From assembly GCA_030148025.1 (NCBI GenBank), contig JASBUG010000023.1:186001-250000 (forward strand): a DNA stretch of 64,000 bases. The letters run 5' to 3'. The position numbers and the translations under genes are program-made. The notes beneath the pieces are model-generated. The model did no database searches and was not told the origin of the DNA. It saw only the letters and a program-made list of their open reading frames with translations. Below are positions 43,739 to 52,203 of the stretch, one piece after another (position 1 is the stretch's first letter; the number at the start of each line of letters is the position of its first letter). The stretch comes from Flavobacteriaceae bacterium. GTDB taxonomy: Bacteria; Bacteroidota; Bacteroidia; Flavobacteriales; Flavobacteriaceae.

Positions 43739-43822
43739 TGCGCACGAGAAGACTCGAACTTCCACGACCTAATGGCCACTAGCCCCTCAAGCTAGCGCGT
43801 CTACCAATTCCGCCACGTGCGC
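43739..43822 (-). tRNA. tRNA-Leu (GAG)
   Basis: 84 nt. Acceptor arm GCGCACG pairs with CGTGCGC, a long variable arm as in class II tRNAs, anticodon stem CTAGC/GCTAG with loop TTGAGGG (anticodon GAG). The 3' CCA is not encoded. Confidence 0.93.
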
Positions 43823-43850
43823 ATTAAATTGAAGTGATTAAAAATAAAAA

Positions 43851-43880
43851 AAGTTAAGCGATAATTGCTTAACTTTTTTT
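43851..43880. terminator. hairpin between the two tRNA genes
   Basis: AAGTTAAGC and GCTTAACTT with a 7-nt loop, flanked by A-runs and T-runs on both strands, so it can act as a terminator in either direction. Confidence 0.6.
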
Positions 43881-43882
43881 TG

Positions 43883-43955
43883 TGACCAGTCTGGGGCTCG
43901 AACCCAGGACCCTCTCCTTAAAAGGGAGATGCTCTACCAACTGAGCTAACTGGTC
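43883..43955 (-). tRNA. tRNA-Lys (UUU)
   Basis: 73 nt. Acceptor GACCAGT/ACTGGTC, D arm TAGCTCAGTTGGTAGAGCA, anticodon loop CTTTTAA (anticodon UUU), T arm GGGTTCGAGCCC. CCA not encoded. Confidence 0.95.
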
Positions 43956-43979
43956 TCCTGCATTGCTTGAATGCGGGTG

Positions 43980-44009
43980 CAAATATAAAACGTTTAATTA
44001 ATAAAACAA
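43980..44009 (-). promoter_or_regulatory. tRNA promoter
   Basis: On the minus strand: TTG (44009-44007), a 19-bp spacer and TATATTTG (43987-43980), about 24 bp upstream of the tRNA-Lys 5' end. This is a near-consensus promoter and likely reads both tRNAs. Confidence 0.75.
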
Positions 44010-44084
44010 TACTTTTTTTCTATATTTTTTTGTTTTTTTGTTTGAGCAAAACGTATACTTTTAATAATCAGTGAAAAGAATAAA

Positions 44085-44606
44085 ATGATAATAGTTTTAA
44101 TGGGCTATATGGCATCTGGAAAATCCACAATTGGGAAGGTTTTAGCAAAAAAACTTGCATATGATTTTGTGGATTTGGACCATTATATTGAAAAAGAAGA
44201 AAAGGCAACAATAAAAGAGATCTTTGAAACTAAAGGTGAGATCTATTTTAGAAAAAAAGAAACATATTATCTAAAAGAAATTACAAATGTTCAGAATGAT
44301 ATTGTTTTATCGTTAGGAGGTGGTACACCTTGCTATGGTATTAATATGGAGGTTTTAAGGTCAAGCAATTCTGTTATTACTATATATTTAAAGGCTTCTA
44401 TAGGAGAAATAGCTAAACGACTTACCAATGCTAAAAACAAAAGACCATTAGTAGCTCATATTTCCAATAAGGAAGAATTAGTTGAATTTATAGGAAAGCA
44501 CTTATTTGAACGCTCTCAGTATTATAATCAGGCTAAAATGATAATAAATACAGATAATAAGTCAAAAGAAGCAGTAGTTGAAGAGGTAGTTTTAGAATTA
44601 TTTTAA
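44085..44606 (+). CDS. aroK: shikimate kinase
   Basis: 173 residues. ATP-binding loop GYMASGKST, shikimate-binding Asp in FVDLDHYIE, Arg in GEIYFRKKE and LSLGGGTPC. Phosphorylates shikimate in aromatic amino-acid synthesis; cytosolic. It overlaps the 3' end of the convergent phosphoribosyltransferase gene by 9 bp. Confidence 0.94.
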   Translation: MIIVLMGYMASGKSTIGKVLAKKLAYDFVDLDHYIEKEEKATIKEIFETKGEIYFRKKETYYLKEITNVQNDIVLSLGGGTPCYGINMEVLRSSNSVITIYLKASIGEIAKRLTNAKNKRPLVAHISNKEELVEFIGKHLFERSQYYNQAKMIINTDNKSKEAVVEEVVLELF

Positions 44607-45101
44607 AACAACCTCATAGTTTTTCTCTTCAAATTTAACATCTACATGTTCGTGCAAAGAGGTTGATAAAGAAATACCTTTAAAATCGGCTTTTACAGGA
44701 TATTTTTTATGATTCCTATTAACTAAAACAGCAGTTTTAAATTGCTTTAATGGGACGTTTAAAAAATGCTTAACACCATAAATTAAAGTAGTCCCTGAAT
44801 TTAGAACATCATCAATAAGTATTACAGATTTGTTGGTGTATTCAGACTCAGAAAGAGATGTGGTTATTGATTCTAAAGGATTCTTTTTGTTTATATTAAC
44901 CTTACATAGAACAGGGTTTATAGGCGATATTTTTTTTAAAATGGTTTTAAGCTTTTTTGCTAAAATATATCCATTACTATCAATTCCAGCTAAAATGACT
45001 TCAGCTTCTTCAACATTGCTTTCATAAATTTGATAGGCAATTCGTTTTATTTTATGATTTATTTCTTCATGAGAAAGTATTCTGTTATGCTGAAGTTTCA
45101 T
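44598..45101 (-). CDS. phosphoribosyltransferase (PyrR/PRTase fold)
   Basis: 167 residues from the ATG at 45101; the upstream start at 45119 overlaps the methyltransferase gene and adds only MKKIFP. The PRPP-binding signature is SVILIDDVLNSGTTLIYGVKHFL. It is like the PyrR or hypoxanthine/uracil type PRTases; the base cannot be read. The N-terminus has a long helix not found in all. It is the last of three coupled minus-strand genes. Confidence 0.85.
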   Translation of the reverse strand: MKLQHNRILSHEEINHKIKRIAYQIYESNVEEAEVILAGIDSNGYILAKKLKTILKKISPINPVLCKVNINKKNPLESITTSLSESEYTNKSVILIDDVLNSGTTLIYGVKHFLNVPLKQFKTAVLVNRNHKKYPVKADFKGISLSTSLHEHVDVKFEEKNYEVVLK

Positions 45102-45690
45102 TGGAAATATTTTTTTCAAAGATAAAAAAGAGCTCTTTACCCTGTCTTGGTTTTATCGAATTAAATGATCTCTCGATGGTTTTAATATTAAATTTTTCAG
45201 AGAATATATCTAAATATTCATCTTTGCTACCTCCAAAAGGTGGTTGTTCGAAAGTAAGTTCAAAATCAAATAATAAACCTACTAGTTTTCCATTAGTGTT
45301 TAGTCTTTCAAAAATATGTGTAGCATATTTAGGTCTTAACTTGGGATCAAGCGCACAAAAAAATGTTTGCTCTATAATTAGATCGAAGGTGTCATCAAGA
45401 TCAAAAAAATCCTGATTTAGCAATTGTTTGTCTGGAATATCTGGGATCCGTTCTTTTAGATTTTGTAATGGTTGTGAAGCAATATCAAGTACGTAGATAT
45501 TTTTAAAACCATTGTTCCATAAATATTCAGCTTCATAACTGTTTCCCGCACCAGGAATTAAAATTTTTATATCCTTGTTTTCTAATTGGTCTAAATATGT
45601 TTTTATAGGGGTGGAAACATAACCTATGTCCCAGCCAGTATCATTTGATAAATATTTATGCTCCCAAAAATCTTTACTGTTTTTATTCAT
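45085..45690 (-). CDS. TPMT-family SAM-dependent methyltransferase
   Basis: 201 residues. The thiopurine-methyltransferase-like N-terminus (DFWEHKYLSNDTGWDIGYVSTPIKTYLDQL) and SAM-binding ILIPGAGNSYEAEYL are visible, with FEQTFFCALDP-like segment EQTFFCALDPKLRPKY. Substrate unknown; bacterial members methylate selenium/tellurium or thiols. It overlaps the PRTase gene by 17 bp and the S4 gene by 8 bp, so it is part of a tight three-gene unit. Confidence 0.85.
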   Translation of the reverse strand: MNKNSKDFWEHKYLSNDTGWDIGYVSTPIKTYLDQLENKDIKILIPGAGNSYEAEYLWNNGFKNIYVLDIASQPLQNLKERIPDIPDKQLLNQDFFDLDDTFDLIIEQTFFCALDPKLRPKYATHIFERLNTNGKLVGLLFDFELTFEQPPFGGSKDEYLDIFSEKFNIKTIERSFNSIKPRQGKELFFIFEKNISNETSA

Positions 45691-46057
45691 TTGGTATGTC
45701 TAGGTAATCATCAATATCTCTTCTGTCCTTTTTAGTAGGTCTTCCAATACCTTTTTTTCTATAGTAGTCTTTACTGTATTTTAGAAGTTCTTGAGCTTGA
45801 AATTGCTCTTTTTTAGTAATGTCTGTCCTATAAATATCAACTAATTTCGCTCCAACTCGGTTTGGAGGTAGGTCATTTACTATAAGTTCGTAATTAATTT
45901 GATTTTTTCTAACAAAAATTTTGTCTTGAGGATATACTTCTTTGCTTGGCTTTACCACAACGTCATTGACCTTAATATGTCCTTTTTTACATGCTGTAGT
46001 AGCAATGTTTCTGGTTTTAAAATATCTAACACACCAAAGGTATTTATCTATGCGCAT
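45683..46057 (-). CDS. S4-domain RNA-binding protein (Hsp15-like)
   Basis: 124 residues. N-terminal S4 domain (MRIDKYLWCVRYFKTRNIATTACKKGHIKVNDVVVKPSKEV read in parts) as in heat-shock protein 15, which rescues stalled 50S-nascent chain complexes. The C-terminus is basic (YYRKKGIGRPTKKDRRDIDDYLDIP). First gene of the three-gene minus-strand unit. Confidence 0.9.
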   Translation of the reverse strand: MRIDKYLWCVRYFKTRNIATTACKKGHIKVNDVVVKPSKEVYPQDKIFVRKNQINYELIVNDLPPNRVGAKLVDIYRTDITKKEQFQAQELLKYSKDYYRKKGIGRPTKKDRRDIDDYLDIPNE

Positions 46058-46134
46058 AAAATTGTAAAAACAACGTTAATGTAATAGCACAAAAATATTA
46101 TAAAATTGTATCTTGCACCTCAAAAATACGCAAA

Positions 46135-47160
46135 ATGAAAATTAGATATTATTTCTTAACCCTTTTTAGTTTAATGCTTGTATTGAATTCTTGTAAGAAA
46201 GAGGACGATGGTATTACCAAAGTTCCGGAAGAAGATAGACAAGAAAGACAGGATAAGGATAAAGTAATTCTAACGGAATATTTACAAACACATTATTATA
46301 ATTCAGCTGAATTAGCTGCAAACCCTAATCCATCTATAGATGATATTGTAATTACTAAATTGGGTGAAGGAGAAACTGTTCCAGATGGACATACCTTATT
46401 AAGTGCTGATGGAGCGGCAATGCCTGCTAAAACTACAGTTTTTCAAGATATTGAATATGAATATTATGTGCTAAAAATAAGACAAGGGGAAGGGGAAGAT
46501 AGTCCTAATTTTACTGACAAAATAAGATTAAGATATTCAGGTAATCTTTTAGATGCTACAGTTTTTGATAGTGCTGCTAGTCCTATCGAATTTGATTTAG
46601 TATCATTAATCCCAGGTTGGAGTAGAGTAATTCCAGATTTTAATGCAGCATCATCTTTTGTTGAGAATCCAGATGGTACTGTAAGTTTCGACAACCCGGG
46701 AATAGGAGTTATGTTTATACCTTCTGGTTTAGCATATTTTTCATCGTCTACAAATGGAATACCAGTCTATTCTAGTCTAGCTTTTAAGTTTGAGTTATAC
46801 CAAACAGAACTTAATGATCATGATAATGACAGAATTCCATCGTTTTTAGAAGATATTAATAATGATCTCGACCCATCAAATGATGATACAGATGGTGATG
46901 ATATACCAAATATTTCAGATCAAGATGATGATGGAGATGGCGTTTTAACTTTTAATGAATTACAAAGAACAGAATATGTTGTAAATACCAATGAGGGTGA
47001 GGTAGAGCCAGTATTAGCTAGTAATGAATTTGAATATGAAAGAACAGAAGATGCTGGTATTATTACTATAAAAACAGTGAAAATTGTAGATGCTAATTCT
47101 AATAATGTAGATGATTATTTAGAAAAAGAAGTGACTACAGATTATAGTTTAGAGAATTAA
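46135..47160 (+). CDS. FKBP-type isomerase lipoprotein with calcium-type Asp repeats
   Basis: 341-residue lipoprotein (lipobox LNSC). An FKBP-like domain (about residues 105-225) with IRLRYSGNLLDATVFDSA and FIPSGLAYFSSSTNGIPVYSSLAFKFELYQ. After it, NDHDNDRIPSFLEDINND and DDTDGDDIPNISDQDDDGDGVLTFNE are Asp-rich thrombospondin-type-3-like calcium loops. It is a periplasmic or surface protein; the isomerase activity is likely but the key aromatic residues were not checked one by one. Ends at a bidirectional terminator. Confidence 0.85.
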   Translation: MKIRYYFLTLFSLMLVLNSCKKEDDGITKVPEEDRQERQDKDKVILTEYLQTHYYNSAELAANPNPSIDDIVITKLGEGETVPDGHTLLSADGAAMPAKTTVFQDIEYEYYVLKIRQGEGEDSPNFTDKIRLRYSGNLLDATVFDSAASPIEFDLVSLIPGWSRVIPDFNAASSFVENPDGTVSFDNPGIGVMFIPSGLAYFSSSTNGIPVYSSLAFKFELYQTELNDHDNDRIPSFLEDINNDLDPSNDDTDGDDIPNISDQDDDGDGVLTFNELQRTEYVVNTNEGEVEPVLASNEFEYERTEDAGIITIKTVKIVDANSNNVDDYLEKEVTTDYSLEN

Positions 47161-47183
47161 ATGATAGTTTTCATATAAAAAAG

Positions 47184-47211
47184 AAAAGCCGTGTTTAACA
47201 CGGCTTTTTTT
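47184..47211. terminator. bidirectional terminator
   Basis: AAAAGCCGTGTT and AACACGGCTTTT with T-runs on both strands, lying between the convergent FKBP and outer-membrane-protein genes. Confidence 0.85.
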
Positions 47212-47218
47212 ATGCTTT

Positions 47219-47824
47219 TTAAAGTGCTACAGATAAACTTAATATTAATTGATCTGGCCTAGTATCTAAGCGATCGTTAATTTCAATATTATTATTGTTT
47301 AAAAAGGATGCTTCGTTATTACTTAAACCTCTTTCATAGCGTATATCTATTGCAAATTTGTTGAAGTTAATGGCAGCACCAAAGTTAAGTCCAACAGAAA
47401 AATCATTTTCTATTTTATTAATAGAAATACCGTCAAATCCAGAATCGGAGTCTAAAATATATTGAAATGCAGGTCCCCCAAAAACACTTATAGGTCCGAG
47501 TACTTTAACACCAACTAGCATTGGCGCATCTAATTTTTTCATATCAAAATCACCACTGTCATAATCACTTTTAGTAGAAGTGTAAATTAGTTCTGGCCTG
47601 AAATAAAGTTTGTCTCCCAATTTTCCAAAGACTCCAATATGATACCCAATATTTCTATCTGGGTTTTCAGAATTTGAACTAATAGACTTGAAGTAATCAC
47701 CGTTAGCATTATAATTTAGACCTCCTTTAATCCCATAAGAAGTCCCAGATTGCGCATACGTAAAAGCACTGGTGGTAGCTAGTAATACTAATACAATTAG
47801 TTTTTTACTCACGAAACGATTCAT
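47219..47824 (-). CDS. small outer-membrane beta-barrel protein (OmpW/porin-like family)
   Basis: 201 residues from the ATG at 47824 (alternative at 47860). Signal peptide ending ...SAFTYAQ, then a beta-barrel of eight strands typical of the PorT/OmpA-like beta-barrel family in Bacteroidota (YGIKGGLNYNANGDYF, ending QLILSLSVAL). Function unknown. It stands alone on the minus strand between two terminators. Confidence 0.82.
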   Translation of the reverse strand: MNRFVSKKLIVLVLLATTSAFTYAQSGTSYGIKGGLNYNANGDYFKSISSNSENPDRNIGYHIGVFGKLGDKLYFRPELIYTSTKSDYDSGDFDMKKLDAPMLVGVKVLGPISVFGGPAFQYILDSDSGFDGISINKIENDFSVGLNFGAAINFNKFAIDIRYERGLSNNEASFLNNNNIEINDRLDTRPDQLILSLSVAL

Positions 47825-47944
47825 GTTTAAGTGTTCGTGAAAGTTTTTTAAACTTTTCATAATATTCGTTTTAAGATTTGAATGTTCATTAATCAAAAAC
47901 GCTGCCAAACAATTATTATTTCTTAAAACTTAATGAAATCATAA

Positions 47945-47978
47945 AAAAAGGTCTTTTAAATATTTAAAAGACCTTTTT
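47945..47978. terminator. perfect palindrome, terminator of the transketolase genes
   Basis: A 34-bp AT-rich perfect palindrome (arms beginning AAAAAGGTCTTTTAAAT) with a T-run on both strands, downstream of the transketolase C-terminal gene. Confidence 0.8.
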
Positions 47979-48000
47979 AAGATATTATTATAATAATTAA

Positions 48001-48954
48001 TTATTTTCTAGCAATAGCAGCTTTAGCCTTTTGTATAACAGCTTTACTGTCTAAGCTATATTTCTCCATTAATTGTGCTGGAGTTCCAGACTCACCAAAT
48101 GTGTCGTTAGTAGCAACAAACTCCTGAGGTACTGGATTATTTAGTGTTAATACTCGAGAAACACTCTCTCCTAAACCACCTAAGAAGTTGTGCTCTTCGG
48201 CAGTAACAATACAACCAGTCTTGGCAACAGATTCTAAAATAGCTGCTTCATCTAACGGTTTTATTGTATGAATATTAATGACTTCAGCAGAAATTCCTTC
48301 TTCAAATAAGGACTTAGACGCTTCCAAAGCTTCCCAAACTAAGTGTCCTGTAGCTACAATCGTCACATCGTTACCTTCGGTCATTTTAATGGCCTTTCCA
48401 ATTTCAAATTTTTGATCGGCAGGAGTGAATATTGGAACCGATGGACGACCAAAACGTAAATATACTGGTCCATTGTGTTCAGCAATAGCAATAGTGGCAG
48501 CTTTAGTTTGGTTATAGTCACAAGGATTAATAACTACCATTCCTGGTAACATTTTCATCAAGCCAATATCTTCTAGAATTTGGTGTGTTGCACCGTCCTC
48601 ACCTAATGTTAATCCAGCATGAGAAGCGCATATTTTTACATTTTTACCTGAGTAAGCAATCGACTGGCGTATTTGATCGTAAACACGTCCTGTTGAAAAG
48701 TTAGCAAAGGTTCCCGTAAACGGTATTTTTCCACCAATAGTTAATCCAGCAGCAATACCCATCATGTTTGCTTCTGCAATTCCAACTTGAAAAAATCTAT
48801 CAGGATTCTCATCAATAAATTGATTCATTTTTAGAGAACCTATTAAATCTGCACATAGTGCAACAACATTTGGATTAGTCCTTCCTAGTTCAGCTAAACC
48901 AGCTCCAAATCCAGAACGCGTATCTTTTTTTTCGGTATATGTGTAAGTTTTCAT
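48001..48954 (-). CDS. transketolase, C-terminal subunit
   Basis: 317 residues: pyrimidine-binding and C-terminal domains of transketolase on their own ([23 protein letters not shown], the [15 protein letters not shown] segment, [13 protein letters not shown]). It pairs with the TPP domain encoded by the gene upstream. The 18-bp gap shows that they are cotranscribed. Pentose-phosphate pathway. Confidence 0.95.
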   Translation of the reverse strand: MKTYTYTEKKDTRSGFGAGLAELGRTNPNVVALCADLIGSLKMNQFIDENPDRFFQVGIAEANMMGIAAGLTIGGKIPFTGTFANFSTGRVYDQIRQSIAYSGKNVKICASHAGLTLGEDGATHQILEDIGLMKMLPGMVVINPCDYNQTKAATIAIAEHNGPVYLRFGRPSVPIFTPADQKFEIGKAIKMTEGNDVTIVATGHLVWEALEASKSLFEEGISAEVINIHTIKPLDEAAILESVAKTGCIVTAEEHNFLGGLGESVSRVLTLNNPVPQEFVATNDTFGESGTPAQLMEKYSLDSKAVIQKAKAAIARK

Positions 48955-48972
48955 TTTCTGTGTTGTGTTGAA

Positions 48973-49818
48973 TTAATAATCGCCTAAAGTTTCCGGGTTT
49001 TGTTCTAGGGCAGAGGCTAACTGCTCATCATTAGGTGCTTTACCATGCCATGCATGTGTATGCATCATAAAATCGACACCATTACCCATCATTGTTTCTA
49101 ATAGAACACAAACTGGTTTTCCTTGTCCAGTTAATGATTTTGCTTCAGCCATTCCTTTAAGTATGGCATCAATATCATTACCTTCTTTAATTTCAACGAC
49201 AACCCAATCAAAAGCTTCAAATTTGGCTTTTACATCTCCCATTGCCAGAACATCATCTGTGGCACCATCTATTTGTTTTCCATTTAGATCTACTGTAGCA
49301 ATTAAATTATCTACTTTTTTAGCAGAAGCATACATGATCGCTTCCCAGTTTTGACCTTCCTGTAACTCACCGTCACCGTGTAAGCTATATACTAAATGAT
49401 CATCATTGTTAAGTTTTTTAGCTTGTGCAGCACCAATAGCGACAGACATTCCTTGGCCTAAAGATCCAGATGCAATTCTTACACCTTCAAGTCCTTCATG
49501 CGTGGTTGGATGACCTTGTAACCTAGAATTGATCAATCTAAAAGTGTTTAACTCATCCACTGGAAAATATCCAGATCTGGCAAGAACACTGTAATACACT
49601 GGTGAAATATGACCGTTTGATAAAAAGAAAAGGTCTTCACCAATACCATCCATATCGAAACCTTCGTTTCGATCCATGATCTCGTTGTATAGTGTTACAA
49701 AAAATTCAGCGCATCCTAAAGATCCTCCTGGGTGCCCAGAATTTACCTTATGAACCATTCGTAAAATATCTCTACGAACTTGAACTGTTAAGTCTTTTAA
49801 ATGTTGTGTGTTTGACAT
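48973..49818 (-). CDS. transketolase, N-terminal (TPP-binding) subunit
   Basis: 281 residues: the thiamine-diphosphate domain with HxxxGSLGCAE-like GHPGGSLG at the N-terminus, GDGELQEGQNWEA and VDLNGKQIDG (the GDG-N metal-TPP motif). Split transketolases occur in archaea and many Bacteroidota. First gene of the pair; a TATTTTTG element lies about 26 bp upstream. Confidence 0.95.
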   Translation of the reverse strand: MSNTQHLKDLTVQVRRDILRMVHKVNSGHPGGSLGCAEFFVTLYNEIMDRNEGFDMDGIGEDLFFLSNGHISPVYYSVLARSGYFPVDELNTFRLINSRLQGHPTTHEGLEGVRIASGSLGQGMSVAIGAAQAKKLNNDDHLVYSLHGDGELQEGQNWEAIMYASAKKVDNLIATVDLNGKQIDGATDDVLAMGDVKAKFEAFDWVVVEIKEGNDIDAILKGMAEAKSLTGQGKPVCVLLETMMGNGVDFMMHTHAWHGKAPNDEQLASALEQNPETLGDY

Positions 49819-49843
49819 GTTTAGTTTGTTGCTTTTAAAGCGG

Positions 49844-49851
49844 CAAAAATA
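49844..49851 (-). promoter_or_regulatory. transketolase promoter -7 element
   Basis: TATTTTTG on the minus strand, 26 bp before the start codon at 49818. Confidence 0.5.
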
Positions 49852-49961
49852 GGTTTTTAGAGGGGTTTAAAAAAGTGAAATGATAGCTTTGTTAAAAAGC
49901 TATATATATTGTTGATAAGTTAATTTCATAATAATTATATAAGATAGAATGTTGAGTTAAT

Positions 49962-49969
49962 TATCTTTG
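49962..49969 (+). promoter_or_regulatory. tgt promoter -7 element
   Basis: TATCTTTG, ending 11 bp before the start codon at 49981, so the leader is only a few nucleotides long. Confidence 0.5.
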
Positions 49970-49980
49970 CTCGTTGATAA

Positions 49981-51120
49981 ATGAAACGTATGATTTTTAA
50001 ACTAGAAGGAACAGATTCACAAAGTAAGGCAAGAGCTGGTGAAATTACTACAGACCATGGCGTTATTGAAACACCAATTTTTATGCCTGTAGGTACAGTA
50101 GCTACGGTAAAAGGTGTGCATCAGCGTGAATTGAAGAATGATATTAATCCAGATATAATTTTAGGGAATACATATCATTTATATTTAAGACCACAAACCC
50201 CAATCTTAGAAAAGGCAGGAGGCTTACATAAATTTATGAACTGGGATAGAAATATTTTAACCGATTCTGGAGGGTACCAAGTATATTCATTATCGGCAAA
50301 TAGAAAGATTAAGGAAGAGGGCGTAAAGTTTAAGAGTCATATAGATGGGAGTTACCATACGTTCACTCCTGAAAATGTAATGGAAATTCAACGCACTATT
50401 GGTGCCGACATCATTATGGCATTTGATGAGTGTACACCTTATCCGTGTGATTATAATTATGCCAAACGTTCTATGCATATGACGCATCGTTGGTTGGATA
50501 GGTGTATAAATCATTTAGAGAAGGTGCCATTTAAATATGATTATTCTCAGGCGTTTTTCCCTATTGTACAAGGAAGTACATATAAAGATTTAAGACAACA
50601 ATCGGCCGAATATATAGCTAATGCTGGAGCAGTTGGAAATGCTATAGGTGGTTTGTCAGTTGGTGAACCTGCTGAAGAAATGTATGCGATGACCGATGTT
50701 GTTTGTGAAATACTTCCAGAAGATAAACCACGTTATTTAATGGGTGTGGGTACTCCAATCAATATTTTAGAGAATATCGCTTTAGGTATTGATATGTTTG
50801 ATTGTGTAATGCCTACTCGTAATGCTAGAAATGGTATGTTATTTACGGCTCATGGTACCATTAATATAAAAAATAAAAAATGGGAAGACGATTTCTCACC
50901 AATTGATGAAATGGGAATAACTTATGTTGATACAGAATATTCCAAGGCATACTTAAGGCATTTGTTTTCTGTAAATGAATTACTTGGAAAACAAATTGCA
51001 ACCATACATAATTTAGGCTTCTATTTATGGTTGGTTAGAGAAGCTAGAAAACATATATTAGCAGGAGATTTTAGGCAATGGAAAGACAAAATGGTAAAAC
51101 AAATGGATAAGCGTTTATAA
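49981..51120 (+). CDS. tgt: tRNA-guanine transglycosylase lacking the zinc cysteines
   Basis: 379-residue TIM-barrel enzyme that swaps G34 of Asn/Asp/His/Tyr tRNAs for the queuine precursor. Catalytic block DSGGYQVYSL and nucleophile region GIDMFDCVMPTRNARNG are intact. The usual zinc site CxCxxC near the C-terminus is replaced by GITYVD in PIDEMGITYVDTEYSKAYLRHL, although TIHNLGF with the fourth ligand His is kept. It begins a transcription unit with the LptF/G-like gene 6 bp later. Confidence 0.93.
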   Translation: MKRMIFKLEGTDSQSKARAGEITTDHGVIETPIFMPVGTVATVKGVHQRELKNDINPDIILGNTYHLYLRPQTPILEKAGGLHKFMNWDRNILTDSGGYQVYSLSANRKIKEEGVKFKSHIDGSYHTFTPENVMEIQRTIGADIIMAFDECTPYPCDYNYAKRSMHMTHRWLDRCINHLEKVPFKYDYSQAFFPIVQGSTYKDLRQQSAEYIANAGAVGNAIGGLSVGEPAEEMYAMTDVVCEILPEDKPRYLMGVGTPINILENIALGIDMFDCVMPTRNARNGMLFTAHGTINIKNKKWEDDFSPIDEMGITYVDTEYSKAYLRHLFSVNELLGKQIATIHNLGFYLWLVREARKHILAGDFRQWKDKMVKQMDKRL

Positions 51121-51126
51121 AGCTGT

Positions 51127-52203
51127 ATGAAAATTTTAGATTGGTACATATTAAAACGTTATCTGCTTACATTTTCAATGATGCTACTGTTGTTTATTCC
51201 TATTGGTATAACAGTGCATTTGGCTGAGAAAATTGATAAGATTTTAGCTAATGAAGTACCTTTTCCTGAAGTGGCGCAGTACTTTTTAGATTTTACTATC
51301 TATTTTGCTAATCTATTATTTCCTTTGTTTTTGTTCTTATCTGTAATCTTTTTTACTTCTAAACTGGCAAATAATACCGAGGTTATTGCTTTTTTAAGCT
51401 CGGGAGTTTCTTTTTCTCGATTTTTAAGACCTTATATTATTGGTGGTGTAATAGTTGCTGGATTTGCTTTATTACTAGGTATGGTTTTAGCACCTAAAGC
51501 AAGTAAGGGTTTTAATGAGTTTACATACAAGTATTTAAGCGGTAATAAAAAAGATAAAGACACGCGGCAATTATATCGACAAATAAACGATAATGAGATT
51601 ATATATGTTACGAGCTTTGATCCTAAACGGAAAACGGGAACCAATTTTACTTTAGAGCATTTTAACGGTAACAAGCTTGAATATAAAATTAGTGCTAATT
51701 CTATTAGGTTTTTAGATAAGGACACCTCTTACAGGCTCTCACAATTTTCTAAAAGAATTATTGGGGAGAATGATGATATAATTATTCATGAACGGAGTAA
51801 AGATACTTTGTTTCCTTTCGATTTAGAAGACCTTACGCCTGTAAAATACATAGCAGAAACCTTAAGTTATGGAGAGCTTACATCCTTTATTGAAAAGGAA
51901 GAATCCAGAGGATCATCTAGTATAGGTAGATATAAAGTAGTGTTATACAAAAAGTGGAGTTTACCTGTGTCTGTTTTCATACTTACAATTATAGCTGTGG
52001 CTGTATCTTCTATAAAGCGAAGAGGAGGAATGGGAGTTAACTTAGCATTTGGAATTTTTATAGCCATGATCTTTGTGTTTTTCGATAAAGTTTTTGGTGT
52101 CATGGCAGAACAATCTAACTTCTCGCCAGCTATTGCAGTTTGGTTTCCTAACATCATTTTCGGTATTTTAGCTGTATATCTATTATATAATGCTAAGCGC
52201 TAA
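51127..52203 (+). CDS. LptF/LptG family permease
   Basis: 358 residues, six membrane helices in two groups of three around a large periplasmic beta-jellyroll domain (about residues 110-265). It is one of the two membrane subunits of the Lpt lipopolysaccharide export ABC transporter. The other subunit is not in the window. It follows tgt by 6 bp and overlaps the EamA gene by 14 bp. Confidence 0.92.
   Translation: MKILDWYILKRYLLTFSMMLLLFIPIGITVHLAEKIDKILANEVPFPEVAQYFLDFTIYFANLLFPLFLFLSVIFFTSKLANNTEVIAFLSSGVSFSRFLRPYIIGGVIVAGFALLLGMVLAPKASKGFNEFTYKYLSGNKKDKDTRQLYRQINDNEIIYVTSFDPKRKTGTNFTLEHFNGNKLEYKISANSIRFLDKDTSYRLSQFSKRIIGENDDIIIHERSKDTLFPFDLEDLTPVKYIAETLSYGELTSFIEKEESRGSSSIGRYKVVLYKKWSLPVSVFILTIIAVAVSSIKRRGGMGVNLAFGIFIAMIFVFFDKVFGVMAEQSNFSPAIAVWFPNIIFGILAVYLLYNAKR

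Noticed and set aside
43679-43765. Longer N-terminus of the MerR gene from 43765
   Set aside because: It would run through the 3' half of the tRNA-Leu gene and has no family similarity; the ATG at 43678 or 43690 follows the promoter.
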